A stretch of 64,000 bases of DNA, from assembly GCA_045542355.1 (NCBI GenBank), contig JAZQKX010000029.1, positions 1 to 64,000 of the forward strand, given 5' to 3'. The position numbers and the translations under genes were made by a program. Each line of letters begins with the position of its first letter. The stretch's first letter is position 1. Positions 8,246 through 16,266 of the stretch are shown piece after piece. The notes under the pieces were generated by a model, which worked only from the letters and a program-made list of their open reading frames with translations, had not been told where the DNA came from and searched no databases. The DNA comes from UMGS1532 sp045542355 (GTDB lineage: Bacteria; Bacillota; Clostridia; Oscillospirales; Acutalibacteraceae).

Positions 8246-8809
8246 ATGCAAATAATATCAAATGACTATTTTGAACTTGATTTTGTTCTTGCAGAAAACG
8301 GAGGAACTCGATTTATATCTTCTGAGGATGCAACCAGTTGTGAGTTCATTAAGTCGTTGTTGAACGATAAGATGTTTGAAAATAATTTGATAGTGTTTAA
8401 AGCATCTGGGCTTTATGATAATTTGAAAGAGTTAATCATTGGTGCAGAACTTTCTGGAATGAACATTTTTGATGGCGATGCAAAAAAGATTATTGTAAAA
8501 AATTATCCTGAGTGTTATGGTGTCGTTTCAAAAGAACAGGTTGATAAAATTCTTGATGAGTGGACTTGCACAATCTATGAAAAGAGGTTTTTAATAAGTG
8601 TAAAAACTTCTAAATTGAGTAAGGTGCTGAATTTGTTGCATCAAACTGTATATAGAGAGAATTTTCTGGAAATAATTTGGCCATACGTAGATTTAGTGAT
8701 TGAGAATGCAGCAGATGCACCAAACCATAATTCATTTATTGTTCATTGCAAAAAGGAATATAATGATAGGGTTCATGCTTTTTTAATGGAGAGTAATGGA
8801 ACGCATTAG
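8246..8809 (+). CDS. Putative immunity protein, soluble
   Basis: 187 residues starting 3 bases after the toxin-tip stop, so tightly coupled to it. No signal peptide or membrane helix; mixed alpha/beta composition with several acidic stretches, as is common in cytoplasmic immunity proteins. I recognise no family. The immunity role rests on position. Confidence 0.55.
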   Translation: MQIISNDYFELDFVLAENGGTRFISSEDATSCEFIKSLLNDKMFENNLIVFKASGLYDNLKELIIGAELSGMNIFDGDAKKIIVKNYPECYGVVSKEQVDKILDEWTCTIYEKRFLISVKTSKLSKVLNLLHQTVYRENFLEIIWPYVDLVIENAADAPNHNSFIVHCKKEYNDRVHAFLMESNGTH

Positions 8810-8868
8810 ATATAATATATAATTACATCAGTGCATTGTCCAAAACATTAATTATTCATAAATTAATT

Positions 8869-8985
8869 ATGGGAATTTTAGATGTTATAAATATTTTCCG
8901 ATTAATGTTTGTCGCAAAGAGTAAAGTCACCATTGAATGTATGAGTGATGGAATTATTGTGTATGAAGATTTTCCATTATTGTAA
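8869..8985 (+). CDS. Very small ORF, uncertain
   Basis: 38 codons from ATG to TAA in the gap between the immunity gene and the third hairpin. No clear ribosome binding site. It could be chance, or the tail of a lost gene. Confidence 0.2.
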   Translation: MGILDVINIFRLMFVAKSKVTIECMSDGIIVYEDFPLL

Positions 8986-9009
8986 AAATAGCATTTGAAA
9001 TTTTTAATA

Positions 9010-9060
9010 CCCCCTAAATCTGGACTTTTTATGTCCGGTTTAGGAGGTATTATTTTTTTA
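9010..9060 (+). terminator. CCCCCTAAA hairpin with T-rich tail, copy 3 of 3
   Basis: Same stem as at 1813 and 7350, with one closing base changed (GGAGG), followed by TATTATTTTTTTA and, 23 bases on, the GGAGG of the BtrH-like gene. Here the full gene follows, so this copy may be an attenuator for it or the terminator of the upstream cassette. Confidence 0.7.
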
Positions 9061-9091
9061 TCAAAAACATCTGCCTGAAAGGAGGTTTAAA

Positions 9092-10072
9092 ATGGAAACA
9101 AAATGCATTTTGCCTGTAAAAAGTCCTAAATTATCTACATATCATTTTGAAACTACTGCGTGTATAGTAGGCTGCCATAATCCTACTTTTGAGAACTGGA
9201 TACATAACAAATGCATTAATATTAGTTGTGGCAAACTGTTTCTTGATGGCTTTGGTTCTTTAAAGTTGATTATCGATAACACTGAATACTATAAAATTCC
9301 ACATTTTGAAAAGAAAAGAATTTCTGCAGAGTATTCGCGTTCTGAATTTGAGGAATTTATTAAAGATTCAATCGATCAAGGGTACTATGTTGCATTCAAT
9401 AATGTAGATGATTTTTATGTTGAAAACAAAACTTGGTATGGCCGACGACATTTCCTACATGATGGTTTGATAGTTGGATATGACAAAGAAAAATACTATA
9501 TAGCTGCTTACGATAGTGTATGGGTTCACAGAGTGTTTGAAACATCGCAAAAAGCTTTTTTCGAAGGAGTGGATGCTGCACCTGATTTAGAGAAATATAG
9601 CAGTCTAACTTCCTTAAAAGTTATAGGCGAGGCTATTTGTCTAAATATTTGCGAAATTTTGCAAGGGTTAAAAATGTATGTGAACTCAGAAAAAACAGAA
9701 AAAAGCCTTAATCCTATAAACGGATTGGAAACATTCCAATATATTGACTTGTATCTTGATTATTTACATAAGGGATTAATAGCTTTTGATAAAACTGACT
9801 ACAGAATAATGCGAACGGTTTGGGAACATAAAAAATGCATGTTAGAAAGAATAGAAATGATTGAAAAAGAATGTATGTTATCTTCTGAAATCAGTTCAGA
9901 CTATTCGAACTTGGTTAAGCGTTCGGATGATATAAGGATGATTTACAGCAATTACTGTATTACCGGCAGAAAAAATTTGTTAGAAACTATAAGGAGGGAA
10001 TTAGCGCAAATAACATCGGAAGAAAGAAAACTAATTTTGAAATTGATTGAAGTAATGGAAAAAGAAAGGTAA
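9092..10072 (+). CDS. BtrH/C39-like papain-fold protein
   Basis: 326 residues with GAAAGGAGG 9 bases upstream. The N-terminal half fits the BtrH-N pattern. A Cys-rich start (TTACIVGC, Cys24 a candidate nucleophile) is followed by SCGK, then RRHFLHDGLIVGYD with the candidate His, then YYIAAYD. BtrH itself transfers an acyl chain from a carrier protein to an amine; relatives also occur with peptide clusters. The C-terminal half is helical with no motif I know. It heads a same-strand run with a lysis cassette, and remnants of its 5' end lie in front of two Rhs cassettes, which links it to this locus. Confidence 0.55.
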   Translation: METKCILPVKSPKLSTYHFETTACIVGCHNPTFENWIHNKCINISCGKLFLDGFGSLKLIIDNTEYYKIPHFEKKRISAEYSRSEFEEFIKDSIDQGYYVAFNNVDDFYVENKTWYGRRHFLHDGLIVGYDKEKYYIAAYDSVWVHRVFETSQKAFFEGVDAAPDLEKYSSLTSLKVIGEAICLNICEILQGLKMYVNSEKTEKSLNPINGLETFQYIDLYLDYLHKGLIAFDKTDYRIMRTVWEHKKCMLERIEMIEKECMLSSEISSDYSNLVKRSDDIRMIYSNYCITGRKNLLETIRRELAQITSEERKLILKLIEVMEKER

Positions 10073-10079
10073 AGAAATA

Positions 10080-10421
10080 ATGAAAAATAACGAGAACATA
10101 AACGATGGATGGGGATATAATCCTCAAATAATAATATTGTCAACAACTCATTGCACTGATTTCGCAGTGATTCCAGAATGTTTGCGCGACAAACTAAATT
10201 TAGTCAAACTTGAATTCTTAAGGAAAATAGGAGAATCATATCCATATCCTGTATGCGGTTCCACAAGTTTGAATTTTCAATGTATTGGGGAGGATTTTAT
10301 TAATTATATTAACCATCACCATTTGAATAATAACAAAGCGAAAGCAGTTTTTATAAGATACAGGGATAAAATTAGAGGACGTTCCATTGAGAATTTGCCT
10401 TTTGAACATATATATTTTTAA
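10080..10421 (+). CDS. Unknown protein between BtrH-like and lysis genes
   Basis: 113 residues, starting 7 bases after the previous stop with AAAGG upstream. Soluble, with several His (including HHH near residue 80) and Cys; no motif recognised. Position suggests it is co-transcribed with the genes on both sides. Confidence 0.5.
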   Translation: MKNNENINDGWGYNPQIIILSTTHCTDFAVIPECLRDKLNLVKLEFLRKIGESYPYPVCGSTSLNFQCIGEDFINYINHHHLNNNKAKAVFIRYRDKIRGRSIENLPFEHIYF

Positions 10422-10439
10422 GAAGAAAGGAGGATAACG

Positions 10440-10730
10440 ATGGACGACATGCAGCTATCCTTAGCAAAACACGAGCAAAGGATAGCTACCTTAGAGCGTG
10501 AAATGGAGGACTTTAAAGAAGTTCAAAGTGAAATACGCGCTATGAATGAAACTCTTGTGATGTTAGCTAATGAACTAAAACACACAAATGAGCATTTGGC
10601 GAGTCACGAGAGGAAACTTGAACAAATTGATAGCCAACCTAAAGAGCGCTTACAACAAATAGCAACTGCTATAATTGCGGCTCTTGCAGGCGGCTTAATA
10701 TCAATGGTTTTAAATAATATTATTAAATAA
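10440..10730 (+). CDS. XhlA/BhlA-like lysis-associated protein
   Basis: 96 residues with AGAAAGGAGG upstream. A long coiled coil (about 5-65) precedes one C-terminal membrane helix (about 73-92). This is the architecture of phage-type haemolysin XhlA/BhlA proteins, which sit beside endolysin and holin genes and help the cell open. It is followed after 17 bases by the amidase. Confidence 0.75.
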   Translation: MDDMQLSLAKHEQRIATLEREMEDFKEVQSEIRAMNETLVMLANELKHTNEHLASHERKLEQIDSQPKERLQQIATAIIAALAGGLISMVLNNIIK

Positions 10731-10747
10731 AGAAGGAAGTAATAGTA

Positions 10748-11737
10748 ATGGCTATTTTAAAAGCAAATTCTGTTTACAAGATTAACGGTGTAAAAATCAA
10801 CGAGAAAATCATACCCGACGGAACCGTTTGGGAGGATGACGCCAAAGCGCAAAAAGCTGGCTTTAGAGAGGGACAGTTGTATAAAAAACAAGCTAAGCTG
10901 TCTCAAGGAACAGGTAAGGTCAAATTTGTAACAATACATAACACTGATGATATAAAAAATGTAGGTGATGATGGCGAGCAATACACAAGAGCAACTTATA
11001 ATGAGAATATGGGTTCTGCCAGAGTTCATTTCTATGTTGATGATCTCTGTGCTTGGCAAAATCTTAAAGCTGGCACTGGAATGTGCAAAAAAGATCCCGA
11101 TGGTTCTGCAGAGGTTTCGTGGCATTCTGGAGATGGATCTGTAAAAGATGGCGGAAATATGACCAGTCTGAGTATTGAAATTATCATGAACGATATCGCA
11201 GTTCACGATGAAAAAGCATTGGATAATGGTGCTCGCTTGGCTGCATGGTTACTTTGGAAACATAAGTTAGATATCGATAAATTAGTAACACATACCTACT
11301 GGGTAAATAAATCTAAAGGTAAAACCTTTACAAATGCGGACAAACAGTGCACCAACATGATTTACGGCGAAAAATGGTGCCCGTACTATATTTTCAACTC
11401 CACATCACAGAAAAAAGCACTTTCGAACTGGAAAGCCTTCAAAAAATTAGTAAAAAGTTATCTCACGAAGCTTAATAAGCAGGAAAAAGAAAAGAAGCAA
11501 GCTGAGAAAGAAGAAGCCAAGGCAGTACAAAAGGCTTTTAAACCGTATCTCGTTAAAATCACATCAAGCCGACACGAAATAAGGAAAAATGCTGGTTTGG
11601 ATGCTAAGATTGTGGGACACATAACCGATAAAGGCGTTTATACTATTATCCAAGAGGCAAAGGCAGATTCACAAACTTGGGGAAAATTAAAATCAGGAGC
11701 CGGCTGGATTTCTCTGAAAGGTGTAAAAAAACTTTGA
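10748..11737 (+). CDS. N-acetylmuramoyl-L-alanine amidase (endolysin)
   Basis: 329 residues without a signal peptide, as expected when a holin releases the enzyme. An Amidase-2 domain (about 55-225) shows the zinc-ligand pattern TIHNT, THTYWV and KWCPYY. A lysine-rich linker (about 230-265) leads to a C-terminal SH3-like wall-binding domain (about 268-329). It cuts the amide between muramic acid and the stem peptide. Its neighbours form a complete phage-like lysis set, yet no capsid or tail gene is in view. Confidence 0.88.
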   Translation: MAILKANSVYKINGVKINEKIIPDGTVWEDDAKAQKAGFREGQLYKKQAKLSQGTGKVKFVTIHNTDDIKNVGDDGEQYTRATYNENMGSARVHFYVDDLCAWQNLKAGTGMCKKDPDGSAEVSWHSGDGSVKDGGNMTSLSIEIIMNDIAVHDEKALDNGARLAAWLLWKHKLDIDKLVTHTYWVNKSKGKTFTNADKQCTNMIYGEKWCPYYIFNSTSQKKALSNWKAFKKLVKSYLTKLNKQEKEKKQAEKEEAKAVQKAFKPYLVKITSSRHEIRKNAGLDAKIVGHITDKGVYTIIQEAKADSQTWGKLKSGAGWISLKGVKKL

Positions 11738-11747
11738 GGTGATGAAA

Positions 11748-12038
11748 ATGGAATTTGTTGAGTGGGCAGGATTAGCTACGTATGCCGGGGCACTTGCTAT
11801 GGTGCTTGTTCTAACTCAGATTACCAAAAGTTTAAACTGCATTAAAAAAATCCCGACTCAAATTTGGAGTTACGTTTTATCGCTTTCAGTTTTATATCCC
11901 GCATATTTTTTTACGGGACAACTTAATCTTTCAAATGCAGTGTTAATACTTTTTAACGGTATGATTGTTGCTCTGGCAGCCAACGGTGGCTTTGCAGCAT
12001 TAGTAAAAGCATTTCCAAATCTTTTTAATAATCAATGA
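11748..12038 (+). CDS. Holin-like membrane protein
   Basis: 96 residues from the ATG at 11748, chosen because AGGTGAT lies just upstream; the frame also allows a GTG at 11739. Three hydrophobic segments (about 5-25, 38-55, 60-85) and a size typical of phage holins. It follows the endolysin by 10 bases. A holin forms membrane holes through which the amidase, and possibly other cytoplasmic proteins such as toxins, leave. Confidence 0.75.
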   Translation: MEFVEWAGLATYAGALAMVLVLTQITKSLNCIKKIPTQIWSYVLSLSVLYPAYFFTGQLNLSNAVLILFNGMIVALAANGGFAALVKAFPNLFNNQ

Positions 12039-12039
12039 T

Positions 12040-12077
12040 AAAAGGCTCTTGTCTGTTGATACAGGCAGGAGCTTTTC
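12040..12077 (+). terminator. Terminator after lysis cassette
   Basis: AAAAGGCTC with an inner TCTG pairs with CAGG and GAGCTTTT around a short loop, directly after the holin stop codon. Confidence 0.65.
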
Positions 12078-12144
12078 AAATAGGACAAGTTCTTGCCAAA
12101 TAAAGATGTAGAATTTAATCAAAATCAGCAAAGGAGTTTATCAT

Positions 12145-13215
12145 ATGATAATTGATTTATGTGCAATGTTTTTTACTTTTTCGGTGGCAGTGGTTATTAT
12201 CCTCTGCCCAAGATACATTGAAGAAAACAAGAAAAAATTTTACATAAGTTCAACAATAGGCATTGTTATAGGAATTATTGTGTGCGTTTTGTTTTATAAG
12301 ACGATAGAATGGCGAACATTGATTGGGTGTGCTGTATATGGAATACTTTGTGTTCGGATGTTTAGGGTTCTTTGTGACATTTCAAACTATTTGTATTTTA
12401 AGGGCAAGAATGAATTTATTGACGACGGAATACCACCAAGATTTTATATAACGGGCGACAAGCATCGAAATTTCAATTCAGTTAAAAGATTCTGCAAAGA
12501 AATGAAAACTCGAAGAAAAGATGTGCTTATCGTTTTGGGTGATACAGGTTTCAACTATTATGATGATAAAAGAGATGACAAACTCAAATCAGATATAAGA
12601 TCTCTTGATATTACTCTGTTCTGCTTACATGGTAACAAAGAGAATCGTCCTCAAAATGTAGGAACCTATGGTATCCGTAGTTTTTGCGGCGGAAAAGTTC
12701 TTTATGAGCCTAAATATCCAAATATCTTATTTGCTATTGATGGTGAAATCTATACTTTCGAAGGAAAAAAGTATATGGTTATCGGTGGTGCTCATAGCGT
12801 TGACAAATTGAAGTGCTTAGATGAAGGTAATCCTTTTTGGGATGACGAAATGCCTGACGATGAGATTAAATTAAGAGTTGAAAATCGACTCCTTGAATTA
12901 AACAACGCTATTTACGGTATGCTTACACATACTTGCCCAATAGATTATCTTCCTACAGAAATGTTTATGTCTACTCGTCAAAACGCTACTATAAAAAGAA
13001 AGCCTCGTAAAGCGAAATCGAAAAAGATATTCAAGCCAGATATTGATCGTTCCACAGAAGAATGGCTAGGTAAACTTGAAAAAACTTTAGACTATCAGGT
13101 TTGGTTTTGCGGTCATTATCATATAGATAAAGAAATCAACAAAATAACAATGCTGTGCCATTATATCAGACCGCTACATTTAAAACCTACAGGTGAAAAA
13201 TATGAAATGGATTGA
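12145..13215 (+). CDS. Metallophosphoesterase with membrane anchor
   Basis: 356 residues, with AAAGGAG upstream. N-terminal hydrophobic helices (about 3-25 and 35-70) precede a calcineurin-like phosphoesterase domain. Its metal-site motifs are present in order: TGDKH (the usual GDxH), GDTG, GNKEN (usually GNHE), GGAHS, HTCP and GHYHID. The substrate is unknown. The last 14 bases overlap the start of the AspT-like transporter, so the two are likely coupled. Confidence 0.75.
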   Translation: MIIDLCAMFFTFSVAVVIILCPRYIEENKKKFYISSTIGIVIGIIVCVLFYKTIEWRTLIGCAVYGILCVRMFRVLCDISNYLYFKGKNEFIDDGIPPRFYITGDKHRNFNSVKRFCKEMKTRRKDVLIVLGDTGFNYYDDKRDDKLKSDIRSLDITLFCLHGNKENRPQNVGTYGIRSFCGGKVLYEPKYPNILFAIDGEIYTFEGKKYMVIGGAHSVDKLKCLDEGNPFWDDEMPDDEIKLRVENRLLELNNAIYGMLTHTCPIDYLPTEMFMSTRQNATIKRKPRKAKSKKIFKPDIDRSTEEWLGKLEKTLDYQVWFCGHYHIDKEINKITMLCHYIRPLHLKPTGEKYEMD

Positions 13216-14305
13216 GAGCCTTATTTCGCCCATGACGATTATGTTTTTCGTTATTGTTGTTGGATACTTAGTAGGTAAAATAAGAATTAAAGGTTTATCT
13301 TTAAACTTAGCCGGCATTTTGATCGTAGCTATAATTACTGGATATGTATCACAAATCGTGAATGTTAATATATCTGAAATGCATACACAGTTTAAAGCGC
13401 TTTCGTCATTCGGCACCGCACTGTTTGTATCGGTTATTGGTGTCTCGACCGGGTATGCAATCAACATAGAAAATCTTAAAGACTTAAAAGCGATATTGAT
13501 TGGTAGTACAATGGTTTTGTCGTCTTTTGCTATTTTGAAATTATTGCTTTGGACAGATAAAACAATTGACGAATCTGAATTGATTGGTGCTTTTTGCGGA
13601 GCTTTAACAACCACTCCTGGATTATCTACCGCTTGCGAATCATATGTTTTTGATTCCAGTAAGGTTGTTGTAGGATACGGATGTACATATATTTTCGGAG
13701 TAGTTCTAACAGTACTTGGAGTTCAAACTGTCAAAAACTTCGAATATGTCACGACGACAAGAACTAAAACAGTAAAATCAGTAGTAGAAACAAATAATTT
13801 TTATGGTGTTTTACAAATCGGAATATCAGTGTTATTAGGATATCTGATAGGTAATATAAAACTTCCAACACTGCAGTTTTCTTTTGGTAGTTCTGGTGGG
13901 ATGCTGTGCGCAGGAATAGTGGTTGGCTTTTGTGTCAAAAAATGGATTCACAGTAAAATGTCTTCTAATAATTCATTAAGCCTGCTAAGGGATTTAGGAT
14001 TATCTATGTTCTTCGTAGGAACGGGGGTACCAGCTGGAATACAAGTTGCAGGCGGAATAAACATAAGAATAATTATGTATGCCATGATTATGACAATAAC
14101 ACCAATCCTTATTGGCTATCTAGCGGACAAAGTACTGTTCAAAAAAAACTATTTACTAACAGCATCGGTGATAGCTGGCGGCATGACCAGCACCCCTGCT
14201 ATCGGTGTTCTTATTAAATACCATCAAGAAGTGCCTCTTTGCAGATACTCAATTACATATGTAAGTGCTCTAATTACTATAATTGTTTTACTGAGAATTT
14301 TTTAG
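13202..14305 (+). CDS. AspT/YidE-type transporter, short form
   Basis: 367 residues from the ATG at 13202 (AGGTGA upstream); a GTG at 13193 is the alternative. About ten hydrophobic helices form two homologous halves, each with the aspartate:alanine exchanger signature (TTTPGLSTA near residue 137, MTSTPAIG near 335). Family members usually have about 550 residues with TrkA-C domains between the halves; these are absent here. The family moves acidic amino acids or related anions. Substrate unknown. Confidence 0.7.
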   Translation: MKWIESLISPMTIMFFVIVVGYLVGKIRIKGLSLNLAGILIVAIITGYVSQIVNVNISEMHTQFKALSSFGTALFVSVIGVSTGYAINIENLKDLKAILIGSTMVLSSFAILKLLLWTDKTIDESELIGAFCGALTTTPGLSTACESYVFDSSKVVVGYGCTYIFGVVLTVLGVQTVKNFEYVTTTRTKTVKSVVETNNFYGVLQIGISVLLGYLIGNIKLPTLQFSFGSSGGMLCAGIVVGFCVKKWIHSKMSSNNSLSLLRDLGLSMFFVGTGVPAGIQVAGGINIRIIMYAMIMTITPILIGYLADKVLFKKNYLLTASVIAGGMTSTPAIGVLIKYHQEVPLCRYSITYVSALITIIVLLRIF

Positions 14306-14321
14306 CAATATTGACGAACGT

Positions 14322-14358
14322 AGAACGACGACAAAGTGCCGCCGTTCTTTATTTTTAA
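14322..14358 (+). terminator. Terminator after AspT-like gene
   Basis: AGAACGACG pairs with CGCCGTTCT (one mismatch), followed by TTATTTTT. Confidence 0.65.
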
Positions 14359-14414
14359 CCATTTCTAAAAGATTGTACAACAGGGTTGTGTTCTTTTTAA
14401 ATATTCTTTTGATT

Positions 14415-14762
14415 TTAATAAGGGTCATAAAAAGCAATAATAAATTTAAGCGTATTAATTTCTTGGGCAGATAGTATGTAATTTTCGCAATTTACAGACT
14501 TTGATAGTATTTTGCTAAGCAGATTGATTTCATCCTTTGTCATATACAATCTATCTAATTTATTGCTTTTTCTTACAAACATCCCGCCGTTTCTCCCATA
14601 CTTTGCACCAATCGGTATCCTTATGCTTACTGCCGCAATATCTCGTCGTATGGTTCGAGCGGATACACCCAATCTGAATGCTAAATTTTCAGTTGTATAT
14701 ATGTCATTGCTATAAAGGATCCTAACTATTTCCATTCGCCTTTCTGTAGGAGTATATTCCAT
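14415..14762 (-). CDS. HTH-11 family transcriptional regulator
   Basis: 115 residues. The start at 14762 follows AAGAAGGTGAT and aligns with the paralog at 17933. An N-terminal winged helix-turn-helix (ERRMEIVRIL ... SARTIRRDI) is followed by a short C-terminal domain with no WYL sensor. A paralog on the same strand lies at 17580-17933, so the two frame the two-component system. Confidence 0.75.
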   Translation of the reverse strand: MEYTPTERRMEIVRILYSNDIYTTENLAFRLGVSARTIRRDIAAVSIRIPIGAKYGRNGGMFVRKSNKLDRLYMTKDEINLLSKILSKSVNCENYILSAQEINTLKFIIAFYDPY

Positions 14763-15017
14763 AAAATCACCTTCTTTTGTTTCCTTTTTTGGAAATAAAC
14801 ATATGAGGGATTCGCCTGAAAAGTGCAAATTATATAGTTTAATCTTGAAATAACCCGGTTACTATAGGGAGTGGAGTAAACGTGCAAAATTATGTAGTGA
14901 AAGTAGGGTGAAACATATTTATATATCAATTATACGCAATATCAACTAACAATGTTAGTTTCGGCTTTCTGTTATCATAATCTTTATTTTGTTAAAATTA
15001 TTTCGAGGTGGGAAACA

Positions 15018-15365
15018 ATGGTAAATTATAAGGACATTGGTAAGAAAATTGCATATTTCCGTAAAAAGGCAAAGATCACCCAACAAAAATTGGCCGAGGA
15101 AATGGATTTATCTGTTAGCTATATAGGTCAGATAGAAAGAGGTATAACCAAAATATCTTTAGAGCGACTTTATCAAGTAGCTAACATTTTAAATGTAGAC
15201 GTTGTTTTTCTCCTCGCACCTAATGATGTAGATAATTCCAATCTCGCTAATGCACAAATATCTGAAATTATTAAGAATTTACCAAGAGAATTCATTTCGT
15301 ATCTTTCTTATATACTAATGAAAACAGATGAATACTTTAAAGAAATAGATAAAGAAAAGAAGTGA
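15018..15365 (+). CDS. XRE-family helix-turn-helix regulator
   Basis: 115 residues from the ATG at 15018, preceded by CGAGGTGGG. The N-terminal 65 residues form a Cro/CI-type HTH (TQQKLAEEMDLSVSYIGQIERG); the remainder is a short helical tail. Located 190 bases upstream of the AgrA-like regulator. Confidence 0.85.
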   Translation: MVNYKDIGKKIAYFRKKAKITQQKLAEEMDLSVSYIGQIERGITKISLERLYQVANILNVDVVFLLAPNDVDNSNLANAQISEIIKNLPREFISYLSYILMKTDEYFKEIDKEKK

Positions 15366-15392
15366 TTCCGTAAAGAACCACTTCTTTTCCTT
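15355..15392 (+). terminator. Terminator of XRE gene
   Basis: AAAAGAAGTG pairs perfectly with CACTTCTTTT around a 14-base loop; the stop codon of the XRE gene lies inside the stem. Confidence 0.75.
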
Positions 15393-15404
15393 TTAATTAA
15401 GTAA

Positions 15405-15455
15405 TTACATCATACCCATCAACATTTTCAAAAAATATCTCAAATGTGAATACAT
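15405..15455 (-). CDS. 16-residue peptide ORF opposite the two-component system
   Basis: Minus-strand ATG at 15455 with an excellent AGGGAGGTG 6 bases upstream; it encodes MYSHLRYFLKMLMGMM and stops. Five Met, aromatic residues and two basic residues give a small membrane-active look. It has no Cys, so it is not a standard AgrD thiolactone precursor. It lies between the XRE terminator and the response regulator, where a signal peptide gene could sit. Confidence 0.4.
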   Translation of the reverse strand: MYSHLRYFLKMLMGMM

Positions 15456-15558
15456 TATTTTCACCTCCCTTTAGTATTGCTAATTTGAGTTTATGTAGCA
15501 AAAGGGAATGAAAATATAGACTTTGGAGTTAAGGTATAAAAATCAGGAGTAAAAACTT

Positions 15559-16266
15559 ATGACAGTTGCAATTTGCGATGACGATAATGTGTTTAGAACT
15601 TATCTTCGAGAAATATTAGCTGAATTCAAAAGAGAAATACGTGTAAGCATTGACGTTTATGAATTTTCAGATGGTCAATCTCTAATAGAGTCGGATATGG
15701 TTTTCAACGTTATATTTTTGGATTATCAAATGCCAGGTATGGATGGTATGAAGGTAGCCCGCCATCTTAGGGCAAAGAAAAATTTCTGTAGCATAGTTTT
15801 TGTAACAAGTTTTCCGCAATTTATGATAGAATCATTTGAGGTACAGCCTTTTAGATTTTTAGTCAAACCCATCGATAAAGAATTAGTGCGCGATACGGTA
15901 AGTTCTTACTTACGTCAACAAAAACTATTAAATCCAATAACTGTAATTACAGAAAATGAATTACGAACCATTAAATCCGAAGATATAATTTATTTAGAAG
16001 CAAGCGGTAAATATTGTTACATACGAACAGATGCGGAAACCATACGTAGTTCTAAAACACTGTCACAAGTTCAGGAGTTATTACCATTGCACTGCTTTTA
16101 TAGGGTACATAAAACCTATTTGGTAAATATGTATTGTGTTGACACCATACAAAACAATATAGTTCTGATGAGCAATGGAGAAAAAGCGGTGATAGGTAAG
16201 AGTAAAATTGCTGACTTTAAGAAAGTGTACAAACAATTCATAAAAGATTATTATATTAAGGCGTGA
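15559..16266 (+). CDS. LytTR response regulator (AgrA-like)
   Basis: 235 residues. The receiver domain (1-120) shows the acidic pair DDD at 7-9, the phosphoacceptor Asp in FLDYQMPG (near residue 55), and KPID (near 112). The LytTR DNA-binding domain (about 135-232) has LEASGKYCYIRT and YRVHKTYLVN. It overlaps the kinase gene by 4 bases. AgrA-like regulators normally answer a peptide sensed by an AgrC-type kinase. Confidence 0.88.
   Translation: MTVAICDDDNVFRTYLREILAEFKREIRVSIDVYEFSDGQSLIESDMVFNVIFLDYQMPGMDGMKVARHLRAKKNFCSIVFVTSFPQFMIESFEVQPFRFLVKPIDKELVRDTVSSYLRQQKLLNPITVITENELRTIKSEDIIYLEASGKYCYIRTDAETIRSSKTLSQVQELLPLHCFYRVHKTYLVNMYCVDTIQNNIVLMSNGEKAVIGKSKIADFKKVYKQFIKDYYIKA

Noticed and set aside
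9092..12038. Ordinary prophage end
   Set aside because: Only lysis genes are seen; no terminase, capsid, portal or tail gene lies in the window. A prophage to the left cannot be excluded, so the lysis-set link to Rhs stays a hypothesis.
15405..15455. AgrD autoinducer precursor
   Set aside because: No Cys or Ser in a position for thiolactone formation, no acidic tail and no AgrB gene; kept only as an unclassified peptide.
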